A DNA stretch of 64,000 nt from Natronosalvus rutilus. GTDB lineage: Archaea > Halobacteriota > Halobacteria > Halobacteriales > Natrialbaceae. Below, piece after piece: positions 24,666 through 34,221 of this stretch. The notes below the pieces were generated by a model, which was given only the letters and a program-made list of their open reading frames with translations, was not told where the DNA came from and ran no database searches. The stretch is taken from NCBI RefSeq assembly GCF_024204665.1, contig NZ_CP100355.1, positions 2,399,451-2,463,450 of the forward strand, read 5' to 3'. Within the stretch, counting starts at the first letter, position 1, and each line of letters begins with the position of its first letter. The translations under genes and the position numbers were made by a program.

Positions 24666-26138
24666 ATGTCGGAGCGCCCGAATATCCTGTGTATCGTTAC
24701 CGATCAGCATCGGGGCGACTGCATCGGTGCGGATCCGCACGCGCCGACCGATGCCGACGGCCGGTCGCTCATCCACACGCCGAACATCGACAGTTTCGTC
24801 CGGAAGGGGGCGATGTTTACCCGGGCGTATACGCCCGCTCCATCGTGCATCCCCGCACGCCGATCACTGCTTACCGGACAAACACCGTACACCAATGGCG
24901 CGCCCGGGTGGGTGACGACGCCGTGGGAGTTCGAGCACACGCTCCCGCAGGACCTTCGCGACGCGGGCTATCAGACCAAGCTCACCGGCAAGATCCACTC
25001 GCTCCCGATTCGAAATCACGTCGGCTTCGAGAGCATGGACCAGCACGAGGCGCTCCACGCCCACCCGGACGACGACTACGCTCGCTGGCTCGAGCAAGAG
25101 ACCGATGGCCAGTGCGACGAGCTTTCCCACGGACTCGGGCGAAACTCCTGGGATTCGCGGCCGTGGCACCTCGAGGAGTACCACCACCCGACGAACTGGA
25201 CGACCAGACGAGCGATCGAGTTCCTCGATCAGCGGGACGATACCCGCCCGTTCTTCCTCAACCTGTCCTACGTCCGCCCGCACACGCCGTTCGACCCGCC
25301 GCAGGTGTACGGGGACATGTACGTCGACCGCGACTCCCCGGAGCCGTACATGGGCGACTGGATCGACGACGAACACGGCGAGAAGATTCCCGACTATCCG
25401 GGGATCAGCGCCTGGGTCGCCGATCTCCCGCCGACGGTCGTTCACCGGGCACGGGCGGCCTACTACGGCCTCATCACCCACATCGATCATCAGATCAAAC
25501 GCGTCTTCGAAAAACTCCGCCTGATCGGCGAACGCGAGAACACGTTCGTCGTGTTCCTCTCCGATCACGGCGAGATGCTCGGCGACCACCATATGTGGCG
25601 AAAGACCTACGCCTACGAGGGGTCGGCTCGCGTCCCACTCCTGCTGCGGTTCCCCGACTCGATGGGACTCCCACAAGAGCAGCTCATCGACCGGCCCGTG
25701 GGACTCGAGGACGTGATGCCGACGCTCCTGTCGGTCGCCGGCGTCGACGTTCCGGACGCCGTCGAGGGACGAAATCTGCTCGACCTCGTGCGCGATCCCG
25801 ACCGCGGGGACTGGCGGGAGTGGTACCACGGCGAGCACGCCGCCGGGAGCTACGATCCGGAGAACGGCACCCAGTACCTGATCGACGGTCGATTCAAGTA
25901 CGTCTGGAACCCCGTAACCGACAGCGAACTGCTCTTCGATCTCGCACACGATCCGGGCGAGGAGCGCGACCTCTCGAACGAGGCCGAGCACGCGAGCGAT
26001 CTCGAGCGCGCCCGAATCGCGATGATCGACCGGCTTGCGGGTAGACCGGAGGGGTTCGTCGAGGACGGGGAACTCGTCCCGACGGATGCCGGGCCGGACG
26101 ACCTCGGAGACCCGGACGACTGCAGTTCGAACGGCTGA
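24666..26138 (+). CDS. Sulfatase, type I (cytoplasmic)
   Basis: Hydrolyses sulfate esters, here probably on imported oligosaccharides. 490 residues starting at the ATG 24666. The formylglycine signature is CIPAR at residues 61-65 (Cys61 would be oxidised by a maturase). Metal ligands are in VTDQHRGD near the N-terminus and LSDHGEMLGDHHMWRK (about 298-313). There is no signal peptide, so it acts in the cytoplasm. A CTTATAG TATA box at 24636 puts transcription start close to the start codon. Substrate position (2-, 4- or 6-O or N) cannot be told. Confidence 0.9.
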   Translation: MSERPNILCIVTDQHRGDCIGADPHAPTDADGRSLIHTPNIDSFVRKGAMFTRAYTPAPSCIPARRSLLTGQTPYTNGAPGWVTTPWEFEHTLPQDLRDAGYQTKLTGKIHSLPIRNHVGFESMDQHEALHAHPDDDYARWLEQETDGQCDELSHGLGRNSWDSRPWHLEEYHHPTNWTTRRAIEFLDQRDDTRPFFLNLSYVRPHTPFDPPQVYGDMYVDRDSPEPYMGDWIDDEHGEKIPDYPGISAWVADLPPTVVHRARAAYYGLITHIDHQIKRVFEKLRLIGERENTFVVFLSDHGEMLGDHHMWRKTYAYEGSARVPLLLRFPDSMGLPQEQLIDRPVGLEDVMPTLLSVAGVDVPDAVEGRNLLDLVRDPDRGDWREWYHGEHAAGSYDPENGTQYLIDGRFKYVWNPVTDSELLFDLAHDPGEERDLSNEAEHASDLERARIAMIDRLAGRPEGFVEDGELVPTDAGPDDLGDPDDCSSNG

Positions 26139-26284
26139 CGCCGATTCACTCCTCGAATGGAAGCAGCGGCGACCTTGCCGTTTCTTCGAGAACGCGCGAG
26201 CGCGGGTGCGCTCCCCGTAGTCAACTACCGACAGAAATGGGACCGTGGTATAGTATTTTTACCCCGCCTCGATATCTTCAGAGT

Positions 26285-27073
26285 ATGGTACGCACAGCGA
26301 TACAGCTGTATACGGTGCGAGGCCTCGAGGAACCGATCTGGGAGACGCTCGCGCGCGTTGCTGACACCGCCTTCGATGGCGTCGAACTCTACGACGCTCA
26401 CTTCGACTCCTTCGCAAACGAATCGGTGCTCGAGCGAACGGTGGACGCAATTGCCGAGACGGACCTCGTCGTCGCCGGTGCACACGTAGGCATCGACCGG
26501 ATCGAAGACGAGTTCGACGACGTCGTGAGCGCGTTCGAGTCGGTCGGCGTTTCTAGGGTCGTCGTTCCGTCGTACGACGCACGCGCCTTCCAGTCGGTAG
26601 AGGGGATCGAAGTGGCCGCCGACCGCCTCGCCGATGTCGCCGACGAACTCGACGCGCACGACGTCGACCTGCTCTATCACAACCACACGTTCGAGTTCGA
26701 CGTCGTCGACGGGAGAATCGCCTTCGAGCGGTTCGTCGACTGCGCCGACGGGCGCTTCGGATTCGAACCGGACGTCGGCCTCGCGGCTCACGCCGGCTAC
26801 GACCCCCTCGAGTTGCTCGAGCTTACGGCGGGGAACGCACCGCTCGTTCACCTCACGGACATGGTGCCGGGGGACGAGTCCTGCCTCCACGTCGACGTCG
26901 GGGACGGTGTCGTAGACGTCGACGCTTGCACGTCAACAGCGGCGTCGGCGGGCACCGAGTGGCTCGTCTGCGAGAACGGCCTCACCGAGGAACCGCTCGC
27001 GTCGCTCGAACGTGGAAGCGCCACGTTCGCGGACAATCGTGTCCGAGCAGAGACCGTGAGTGACGGCTGCTGA
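26285..27073 (+). CDS. Sugar phosphate isomerase/epimerase (AP endonuclease 2 fold)
   Basis: A 262-residue TIM-barrel protein of the xylose-isomerase-like family, starting MVRTAIQLYTVRG at 26285. Metal-site features include FDGVELYDAHFD (Glu at about residue 38), YHNHTFEFD (about 134) and a C-terminal CENGLTE. Members isomerise keto sugars or inositol derivatives. It follows the sulfatase by 146 bp, with TATA-like TATAGTATTTTT near 26250. The substrate is unknown. Confidence 0.83.
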   Translation: MVRTAIQLYTVRGLEEPIWETLARVADTAFDGVELYDAHFDSFANESVLERTVDAIAETDLVVAGAHVGIDRIEDEFDDVVSAFESVGVSRVVVPSYDARAFQSVEGIEVAADRLADVADELDAHDVDLLYHNHTFEFDVVDGRIAFERFVDCADGRFGFEPDVGLAAHAGYDPLELLELTAGNAPLVHLTDMVPGDESCLHVDVGDGVVDVDACTSTAASAGTEWLVCENGLTEEPLASLERGSATFADNRVRAETVSDGC

Positions 27074-27198
27074 CCGGAGAGTCTCACTGGATTACGTGCA
27101 TCTCCTCGCTGAGACGACGACTCACGCTCTCTCGAGACGCGTCCAAAACGAACGACGATGGAATCAGTCGCTCGAGGAGTGTGCTCGGTTTGCAGCCC

Positions 27199-28650
27199 TC
27201 AGTAGCCCACGTACACCGTCTTGCTGATGGTGAAGAAGTCGAGACCGGCGTCGCCCTGCTCGCGATAGGTTTCGCTCGAGGACGCTTTCATACCGCCGAA
27301 GGGCACGTGAAGTTCCAGGCCGGTTGTCTGCTGGTTTACCTTGACGACGCCCGCCTCGACGTCGTCGACGAACGCGTTCGACTCGCGGAGGTCGTTCGTG
27401 ACGATGCTGGCCGACAGGCCGTACTCGACGTCGTTGGCGATTTCGACGGCTTCGTCGTACGTCGCCGCTGGAATGACGGCGAGAACGGGGCCGAAAATCT
27501 CCTCCTGGGCGATCCGCATCTCGGGTGCGACGTCGGAGAACACCGTCGGCTCGACGTAGTAGCCGTTCGCGTGGTCGCCCTCGGTGAGGCGCTCCCCGCC
27601 CGTCTCGAGGGTCGCACCCTCTCTCGTCCCGACGTCGACGTACTCGAGGGTGCTCTCGAGTTCGCTCTCGCTCACGTGGGGTCCGACGTCCGCGCCGTCG
27701 AGACCGTCGGCAACCGTCAGCGATTCCGCGCGGTCGACCACGGCATCCACGAACTCGTCGTAGAGCGACTCGTGAACGATCGCCCGCGAGGTCGCGGTGC
27801 AGGCCTGGCCGGTTACCCCGAACGCGCCACCGGCGGCGATGTCGGCAGCCTCCTCGACGTCGGCACTGGAAGTGACGACGACCGGGTTCTTGCCGCCCAT
27901 CTCGAGCTGGACGCGTTTCTGGTCCTCGGTCGCCTGCTGATGCACCGTGTCGCCGACCTTCGCGCTGCCGGTGAACGAGACGGCGTCGACGTCTTCGTGG
28001 GTCGCGAACGTCGACCCGACCGCGCTCCCGGGGCCGGTGACGTAGTTGACGACGCCGTCCGGCAGTCCAGCGTCCTCGAGACACTCGACGAGGATCCTCG
28101 CGACGTTTGGGGCGAGCGAGGCGGGTTTGAAGACGACGGCGTTGCCGGCGGCCAGCGCCGGCGCGAGTTTCCAGGCCGGGATCGCGATCGGATAGTTCCA
28201 GGGCGTGATCAACGCCGCGACGCCCAGCGGTTCGTCGACCGTGTACAGGCGGGTGTCCTGACTGCTCGAGGATTTCACCGTGCCGCCGATGTCGGCGGCC
28301 TTCTCGCCGAAGTAGGCGAAGATGTCGATCGCTCGCTGGACCTCGCCCGCCGCCTCGGGTTCGGTCTTTCCTTCTTCTCTGACGAGCGCCGTCGTCGCCT
28401 CGTCCTTGCGGTCTGCGAGCCGTTTCGACGTCTCCCGGAGGATGCGCCCGCGCTCGGGGCCCGGCGTAGCGGCCCACTCGTCTTTGGCCGCGTTGGCCGC
28501 CTCAACCGCTCGTTCGGCGTCTTCGGCGTCCGATCGTTGGAAGACGCCGACCGTGTCGTTCACGTCGGCTGGATTCGTGTTCTCGAACGTTTCGCTGGTA
28601 GACGCTTCGGTCCACGTCCCGTCGACGAAGTTCAGATAGGTATCGGCCAT
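27199..28650 (-). CDS. Aldehyde dehydrogenase, 2-oxoglutarate semialdehyde dehydrogenase-like
   Basis: An NAD(P)-dependent aldehyde dehydrogenase of 483 residues. LEMGGKNPVVV carries the general-base Glu (about residue 252), and GVTGQACTATSR the catalytic Cys (about 286). The start MADTYLNFVDGTWTEAS is typical. In haloarchaea and bacteria this subgroup oxidises 2-oxoglutarate semialdehyde at the end of pentose and uronate pathways, and pairs well with the DapA-family enzyme at 34222. Succinate or other semialdehydes are alternatives. Confidence 0.8.
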   Translation of the reverse strand: MADTYLNFVDGTWTEASTSETFENTNPADVNDTVGVFQRSDAEDAERAVEAANAAKDEWAATPGPERGRILRETSKRLADRKDEATTALVREEGKTEPEAAGEVQRAIDIFAYFGEKAADIGGTVKSSSSQDTRLYTVDEPLGVAALITPWNYPIAIPAWKLAPALAAGNAVVFKPASLAPNVARILVECLEDAGLPDGVVNYVTGPGSAVGSTFATHEDVDAVSFTGSAKVGDTVHQQATEDQKRVQLEMGGKNPVVVTSSADVEEAADIAAGGAFGVTGQACTATSRAIVHESLYDEFVDAVVDRAESLTVADGLDGADVGPHVSESELESTLEYVDVGTREGATLETGGERLTEGDHANGYYVEPTVFSDVAPEMRIAQEEIFGPVLAVIPAATYDEAVEIANDVEYGLSASIVTNDLRESNAFVDDVEAGVVKVNQQTTGLELHVPFGGMKASSSETYREQGDAGLDFFTISKTVYVGY

Positions 28651-28829
28651 CCACTCGTCAGTACCGACGCGAACGACTACACGTTTTCGGTGCTCGAGAG
28701 TATTGCGGGTTGGTGAGTTGTTTCACTCGAGGCAGCCATTTTTGGACTCGAATCGGGGGTGGTCTTCCAGTTCGAATCCTCGAGACGGTGGTCGAATTGG
28801 CAACCAAAGCCGGTACGACGGCGTCCGGA

Positions 28830-29876
28830 TCAGAACTCGCCGTCTCTCACGTGAAACTTCGTGGGTTTGCCGAGGGTAGGGCCGTCCTGTTCGACCCACG
28901 AGGCGACGAGCTCGACGACGTCGTCGACCGGCATCTTCGGAACCGCGAACCGCTCCTGACATCGACTCGCGTCGTTGAGAAGCGCCGTCTCCTTCTCCTC
29001 GCCTTCGAACGTCACGTCGCAACCGAATTCGTCGGCGAACTGTTCGGCGAGGTCGCGAACCGAGAGGACGGACGGCCCGGTGACGTTCAGGATTTCCGCA
29101 GGGGAATCGGCCAGTTCCAGCGATCGGAAACACGCCGAGTTCGCGTCGCCCTGCCAGATCACGTTCACGTGGCCCATTTCCAGTGGGACCGGTTCTTCGG
29201 CGTATACTCGTTTCGCGAGGTCGAGCAACACGCCGTAGCGCAGTTCGACGGCGTAATTGAGTCGCAACAGACATGTGGGCGTCCCGTTTTCCTTCGTGAA
29301 GTGCTGGAAGACGCGTTCGCGCCCCAGACACGACTGGGCGTACTCGCCCACCGGCCCCGTCTCATCCGTCTCTACGGATCCGCCGGAGTCGACCGGCACC
29401 GGGGGATAGACGTTGCCGGTCGACAGCGCAGTGATCCGCGAATCCTCGAACCGACTCGCGATGCGTCCGGGGAGGTAGGCGTTGATCGCCCAGGTCTTCG
29501 GCTCCTGGCCGGTCGTTCCAAACTTCATGCCCACCAGGTAGATGACGTTCTCGCAGTCCGGAAGCGACTCGAGCGCGCCCTCCTTGAGGAGGTCCGCCCG
29601 GATCGTCTCGGCGCCCCAGGACTGGAGTCTCTCCTCGACGGAGGAATCGGAGTACCGCGAGACGGCGTACACCGTCGAATCGGATTCCGCCTCGCTGATC
29701 GCTCTGAGCATTCGCCTGATGAGCGTCGGCCCCATCTTTCCGCCCGCACCGAGAACCATTACGTCGCCCTCGAGTTGCCGGGCGAATTCGACGTCCTCGG
29801 GGTATGGTTCGGAGAGGAGTTCCTCTAGCTGTGCTTCGCTCGTTACCGTCGATGAAATCTGGTTTCCGTCACTCAT
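28830..29876 (-). CDS. NAD-dependent epimerase/dehydratase family protein
   Basis: An extended short-chain dehydrogenase of 348 residues. The nucleotide loop is VLGAGGKMGPT at about residues 41-51. STGNVYPP and GEYAQSCLGRE (about 173-183) mark the active site, but the expected YxxxK reads YAQSC, so the catalytic Lys is not at the usual place. It is probably a sugar-nucleotide or sugar lactone/keto-sugar modifying enzyme, function unproven. A CTTTATAG TATA-like box lies about 55 bases before the start on the minus strand. Confidence 0.72.
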   Translation of the reverse strand: MSDGNQISSTVTSEAQLEELLSEPYPEDVEFARQLEGDVMVLGAGGKMGPTLIRRMLRAISEAESDSTVYAVSRYSDSSVEERLQSWGAETIRADLLKEGALESLPDCENVIYLVGMKFGTTGQEPKTWAINAYLPGRIASRFEDSRITALSTGNVYPPVPVDSGGSVETDETGPVGEYAQSCLGRERVFQHFTKENGTPTCLLRLNYAVELRYGVLLDLAKRVYAEEPVPLEMGHVNVIWQGDANSACFRSLELADSPAEILNVTGPSVLSVRDLAEQFADEFGCDVTFEGEEKETALLNDASRCQERFAVPKMPVDDVVELVASWVEQDGPTLGKPTKFHVRDGEF

Positions 29877-30098
29877 AACTTTGTGTGTGTGTCAGGGTGT
29901 CTCGCTTCGTCCAGAGAGAACGCGAGTTCGACTATAAAGCTACCGACCACACGGGCGGGTTAGCGTTAGGCCGGCGAGCACGCAGAATTGGAGCAGAGTG
30001 GTCGGCAGAGTAATCGAATTCACTTCGAGCGCGACCGAGGGCCGAACATGTTTCGCTCCCGCCACAAGTGATTAGTACGTAATGGGCGATGTGACCGC

Positions 30099-30557
30099 AT
30101 GGAACGACCACTCGTGGTGACGGACTCGAGCGACGCAGTCGTCGAGGTCATCCGTGAGGCCGGCGAACTCGCGGCTGCGGCCGACGTGCCGTTGCTCGTC
30201 CTGACCGTCGTAACCGAATCGGAGTACGAGAAGGACGTCGACGTACTCGGCACGATCGATCAGATCGAACGTTCGGGTTTCGAACCGGATCCCGGAGAAT
30301 ACGCGGAAAAAGTCGCCCAGACCGCGATCAACGACCTCCTCTCGGATCTCGCCCTCGAGACGGAAGCGGTTGGCAAGTACGTGGAAGACGACGGTGACCG
30401 GGCCGACGCGATTCTCGACGTCGCGGCGGCGAACGACTGCGATTACGTCTTCCTCCTGGGACGCAAACGAAGCCCGACCGGAAAGGCACTGTTCGGGGAC
30501 ACGGCCCAGTCGGTCATCCTCAACTTCGACGGCTACGTCGTCACGATGGCTGAGTGA
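30099..30557 (+). CDS. Universal stress protein (UspA) family
   Basis: 152 residues with the UspA pattern: an opening strand PLVVTDSSDAV, a helix of Glu/Ala, and a C-terminal LLGRKRSPTGKALFGDTAQSVIL at about residues 117-139, which carries the Gly-rich nucleotide loop. The common GxxGxxS/T is varied. It probably binds ATP or AMP and responds to stress. It is alone on its strand between two minus-strand genes. Confidence 0.82.
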   Translation: MERPLVVTDSSDAVVEVIREAGELAAAADVPLLVLTVVTESEYEKDVDVLGTIDQIERSGFEPDPGEYAEKVAQTAINDLLSDLALETEAVGKYVEDDGDRADAILDVAAANDCDYVFLLGRKRSPTGKALFGDTAQSVILNFDGYVVTMAE

Positions 30558-30633
30558 CGCCAGCGGGACGCGCCGTCCAGTTCCCGGAATCGGCGAGCCC
30601 GACCTCAAGACGCTCGATAATGCCCGTTCACGC

Positions 30634-31731
30634 CTACGATTCAGCTGGTTCGACCGGGTCGACCGCGTGCCGAAGGATTGCCTCGTAGAGGGCGAGTTGC
30701 ACGTCCAGGATGCCCTCGTGGTTAATCTGAAACACGTCGTCGCCGGAGAGACCGTGCGGGCACTCGTGGAGCACGCCGGTCGTGCCGCTGACGTGGTACG
30801 CCGCGCTCACGAGATTGAAGTACGGCCCCGGGCGCCCGGATTCGCCGGTGACGTCGTGGAGGTACAGCCGGGGAACGTCGAGGTCCGCGAGGAGCGTATT
30901 GTACGCCCGATGAATCGAGCGGGAATCCGCCTGTTTTTGCAGGGGGACGAACTGCGGTCGGTGCAGCGTCGGCGGGTAGCCGTGGCTGTGGAGCGACACC
31001 GTCACGTCCGGCGCTTCCCGGCGAACGACGTCGAGAATTGCCGGCGCTTCGACCCCCATCGGAGCGAAGGGCTCGTCGTGCATCGGGTTGACCCCGTCGT
31101 CGTTGAAGTAACACCCGAGGAAGCCGACGTCGTCGCCCGTCATCGGGTGTAGCTGTTTCGCGTCGGGCCACCCGATGAGGCGGTCGTCGGCCCACGTTCC
31201 CTGCCCCCAGAACTCGAGGTCAGCCAGCGTGAGCCCTTGTAACGAGTCCGGTTCGAATCGAGCGAGCCCGTCGGGGTTCCCACACGGGAGGATCACGACC
31301 CGACACTCGTCGGTGAGCTCGCGGAGGGTCGGCTGTGCTCGTCCCCGCAGGTCCCGGCCCGTCTCGAGGATCGACAGCAGGCTACAGAGTCCGGTCAGCC
31401 CCTCGACCTCGTGGCCGTGAACGGGACCGACGAAGCAGACGACGGGCTTTTCGCGCCGCTCTCTGTCGGCGTAGTTCGTCGGATCCCGGGAGGCGACGGC
31501 CGAGTTGAAGTTCGCCCGCGACTCGGGTTCCTCGAACGCCCCGTAGGTGACCAGCCGAACCGGTCGACCGCCGGCCGAATCGGGGAGTTTCGCGATCGAC
31601 CCGTGCTCGAGCGACCGCAACTGATCCTCGAGCGCCTCGAGGCTTCCGACCCAGAACTCGAGATTGGGGTCGTCGGGGATTCGTTCGACGGCCTCCTCGT
31701 ACGTCATCGTGTCGACGCTGGCCTTCGTCAT
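30634..31731 (-). CDS. M14-family zinc peptidase/deacylase
   Basis: 365 residues. Zinc ligands fit the M14 scheme: HGHEVEG at about residues 105-111 (His and Glu), and LHSHG about 140 residues later (third His). The catalytic Glu may be in LHECPHG near 324. M14 enzymes are carboxypeptidases or amide hydrolases (succinylglutamate desuccinylase/aspartoacylase type); in a sugar locus it could remove peptide or acyl groups, but this is a guess. There is no signal peptide, so it is cytoplasmic. A second ATG at 31707 is an alternative start. Confidence 0.8.
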   Translation of the reverse strand: MTKASVDTMTYEEAVERIPDDPNLEFWVGSLEALEDQLRSLEHGSIAKLPDSAGGRPVRLVTYGAFEEPESRANFNSAVASRDPTNYADRERREKPVVCFVGPVHGHEVEGLTGLCSLLSILETGRDLRGRAQPTLRELTDECRVVILPCGNPDGLARFEPDSLQGLTLADLEFWGQGTWADDRLIGWPDAKQLHPMTGDDVGFLGCYFNDDGVNPMHDEPFAPMGVEAPAILDVVRREAPDVTVSLHSHGYPPTLHRPQFVPLQKQADSRSIHRAYNTLLADLDVPRLYLHDVTGESGRPGPYFNLVSAAYHVSGTTGVLHECPHGLSGDDVFQINHEGILDVQLALYEAILRHAVDPVEPAES

Positions 31732-31935
31732 CGCTCTGGCTCGACGAATCGACGCGGCTTAACTCTTCGGCTCACGTGAACGTCACCGATGGTAACCGTT
31801 GCCTCCAGGAATGTACGCGACAGCGATGACGGCGAGTCGCACGAGAATGGTCTGTCGCTCGAGTCAGGAGTCGAGAGTCAAGTATCGACGTCGAGTAGGA
31901 GGATTTATTCATCGGGCCTTCGTCTGCGAGAGCGT

Positions 31936-32310
31936 ATGGAAGAGATCAGTACAGACGATGCGCCCGCCAGTATCGGCCCGTACTCACAGGCAATGGTCCA
32001 CGGCGACACGGTCTACGTCTCCGGACAGGGGCCAGCGAACCCCGAATCGAGGGAAGTCGAGGTCGACGACATCCAGGACCAGACGGCCCAGACCCTCGAA
32101 AACATCGGTGCCATCCTGGAGGCGGCGGGGACGTCGCTCGACAACGTGATCAAGGCCAACGTGTACGTCACCGACATGGACAACTACGACGCGGTCAACG
32201 AGGTGTACGCCGAGTACATGTCCGAACCGTTCCCGGCGCGATGTGCGGTCGAGGTGTCCGACCTCCCGATCGACATCGGCGTCGAAATCGAAGTCGTCGC
32301 GGCGACGTAG
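31936..32310 (+). CDS. ridA: RidA (YjgF/UK114) enamine/imine deaminase
   Basis: 124 residues starting MEEISTDDAPASIGPYSQAM, with VYVSGQGPANP, a central VIKANVYVTDMDNY and the terminal ARCAVEVSDLPIDIGVEIEVVA including the conserved Arg (about residue 104). RidA hydrolyses reactive enamine or imine intermediates released by PLP lyases, and there is such an enzyme at 61430. A TTTATTC TATA-like box lies at 31903. It is a complete, typical trimeric-family protein. Confidence 0.92.
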   Translation: MEEISTDDAPASIGPYSQAMVHGDTVYVSGQGPANPESREVEVDDIQDQTAQTLENIGAILEAAGTSLDNVIKANVYVTDMDNYDAVNEVYAEYMSEPFPARCAVEVSDLPIDIGVEIEVVAAT

Positions 32311-32871
32311 GAGTCGTCGAAACGGGTTCGCCAGCGGTCGCGGGCAGTTGGCCGGAACAGCCGTTCCGACTGTCCAGTCGCGACCGAGGGGACAACGACG
32401 TTCGACGCCTGCTATAGCGTTCACCATCGTTTTTCACCGTCGAGTCGACTCGAGGATCGCGGAGACGAAATAATGGCCACGGTCAGCCGATTAGCCGAAC
32501 GCGAACTTGACGATTCCCCGGGCGGCGTCGGTGAGCGCTGCGGGCGCGGCAGCGGGATAGGCTACTCGACGAGTTTTCGCTCGAGCGCGCGCCCGACGGC
32601 ATCGGCCAATGCCTCGAGTCTTCGGCTCACGGTCGCACGACGTCGTTCTGAATCGGTCGTATCGATGGTCCACCCGTTCACGCGACGACGTCCACTCCAC
32701 GACCGTCCGTCCCGCTGGATACGAGAGGCCAGACACGACGGACTACCCGACGAACGGCTCTCGAGTCCGGAACGCGCCCGAATCGTATCACGTGCGGTAA
32801 CGGCAACGAAATACCGCGGCAACTGTTCGGCAGTAAGGAACGTTTATTGTGATCGAGTCCCATTCCCCGCT
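32311..32871. other. Intergenic region, about 560 bp
   Basis: No supportable gene. A frame on the minus strand (about 32580-32820) ends with a helical VSRRLEALADAVGRALERKLVE stretch, which I cannot assign. A TTTATTG TATA-like box at 32842 belongs to the IclR gene. Confidence 0.4.
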
Positions 32872-33642
32872 ATGAACCAAGAAGCCCTCCCATCCAGCGG
32901 CCGGGTGCAAGCGACGCACCTTTCGCTCGAGATCCTGGACGAGATCCGTCACCGGGACGGAGCCGGCGTGACCGAACTCGCCACCCACTTCGATCGGTCG
33001 AAGAGCACGATTCACAGCCACCTGCGGACGCTCGCTGGCGAGGGATACCTGGTCAACGAGGACGGGTTCTACACCGTCGGCCTTCGAGCCCTCCAGCTGG
33101 GCGGTCACGCCAGGGTCAAGCATCCCCTCTACAGGATGGCGAAAGACGAAGTGGACGAACTCGCGAGAGAGACGGGAGAAACGGCCAAGATCGTCGTCGA
33201 GGAGGGCGGCAAAGGCGTCTACCTCTATCAGGCCCGGTCGAAGCAGGCGGTTACGACCGACTCTCACGTGGGAACGCACGTGTTCCTGCACTCGACGGCC
33301 GTCGGAAAAGCGATTCTCGCTTACATGGACGAATCGGAACGGGAGGCCATCCTCGACGAGTACGGACTTCCCAGAGTCACCCCGAACACGGTCACCGATC
33401 GAGGCGCGCTCACGGCCCGACTCGAGGACATCCGGGAGCGTGGCTTTGCGTTCGATGATGGCGAACGCATCGAAGGACTTCGGTGCGTCGCTGCCCCGAT
33501 CAAATCGGACGAGGAGGTTCTGGGGTCGATCAGCGTCTCCGGTCCGAAAAAACGAATCGACGAGGAAACCTTCCGGTCCACGCTCCCGGAACTGGTACGG
33601 GATACTGCCCGCGTCATCGAAATCAACGTAATCTACTCATAA
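32872..33642 (+). CDS. IclR-family transcriptional regulator
   Basis: 256 residues starting MNQEALPSSGRVQATHLSLE at 32872. The winged HTH covers about residues 10-80 (LEILDEIRHRD, GVTELATHFDRSKSTIHSHLRTL). A GAF-like effector domain extends from about 85 to 250 with the conserved HSTAVGKAILAYM and GFAFDDGERIEGLRCVAAPI. IclR regulators respond to small acids from sugar breakdown such as KDG. As the only intact regulator in the carbohydrate region it likely controls several neighbours. A TATA-like box lies at 32842. Confidence 0.9.
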   Translation: MNQEALPSSGRVQATHLSLEILDEIRHRDGAGVTELATHFDRSKSTIHSHLRTLAGEGYLVNEDGFYTVGLRALQLGGHARVKHPLYRMAKDEVDELARETGETAKIVVEEGGKGVYLYQARSKQAVTTDSHVGTHVFLHSTAVGKAILAYMDESEREAILDEYGLPRVTPNTVTDRGALTARLEDIRERGFAFDDGERIEGLRCVAAPIKSDEEVLGSISVSGPKKRIDEETFRSTLPELVRDTARVIEINVIYS

Positions 33643-34221
33643 TCGCCCACCTTCGTCGTTCGTTCCGCGTTCGAGCCGTGTTCGCTGGAATCTCATCCGC
33701 TCAAGCGATAGATTCTGTCAGTTGCTGGGAGCCGCTATTGGGACACGATAACACACCCGTTACTAACTTAGGTATGTAACGTTCTGGTCTCGTCTGTGAC
33801 GATGACGCTAGTCGGAATATCAACTGAAGTTTTCGTTCCTCACAGAAGTATATTCGTTCGGCCTAGGGGAACGAAAGTGCACTGACGATGCATTCGTCTC
33901 CGATTCGAGGCGGACCTCGTTTCCTCGGCCACCGTTCGGTGTACTCGCTCGAGACGGACGAATAGCGAGTCGGGTTCGTGGGGCCTAGCTGGTCGTCAAC
34001 AGGTAAAGATCGGGAACGACGGGATGGGGCGGCAGGTTCGTTCGGTATCAGGGAACAGCTCCGCCAGAGCGGAGAAGGCACGCGTCCGATCGAAGATTCC
34101 CACGGAACACCTGGAGAATCGACGAACCGCCTGTTCAGTGCTCATCGATACGCGAGCAGTCAGTGAACGAGTGGTTCGAGCGTCGGCCCAGTCGGACTGT
34201 ACGGCCGTCGTTTCGCTCGAG
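33643..34221. other. Intergenic region, about 580 bp
   Basis: Between the convergent IclR and aldolase genes. The first 200 bases are AT-rich (for example TTACTAACTTAGG at about 33760). No gene, tRNA or repeat is recognised. Confidence 0.4.

Noticed and set aside
24659..26044. Plus-strand frame of 461 codons in another phase of the sulfatase
   Set aside because: Highly Arg/Pro-rich alternative phase of the sulfatase gene; no recognisable protein.
27181..28716. Long plus-strand open frame (511 codons) opposite the aldehyde dehydrogenase
   Set aside because: It is antisense to a gene with full catalytic motifs. Its protein shows no family and an Arg/Val/Asp composition expected from the complement of GC-rich haloarchaeal coding DNA.
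32473..32871. N-terminal extension of the IclR regulator to 389 residues
   Set aside because: The extra 133 residues are Arg/Ser-rich, unlike IclR proteins, and include the TATA box at 32842.
33863..34166. Small frames in the gap after the IclR gene
   Set aside because: No family, no promoter and biased composition; judged non-coding.
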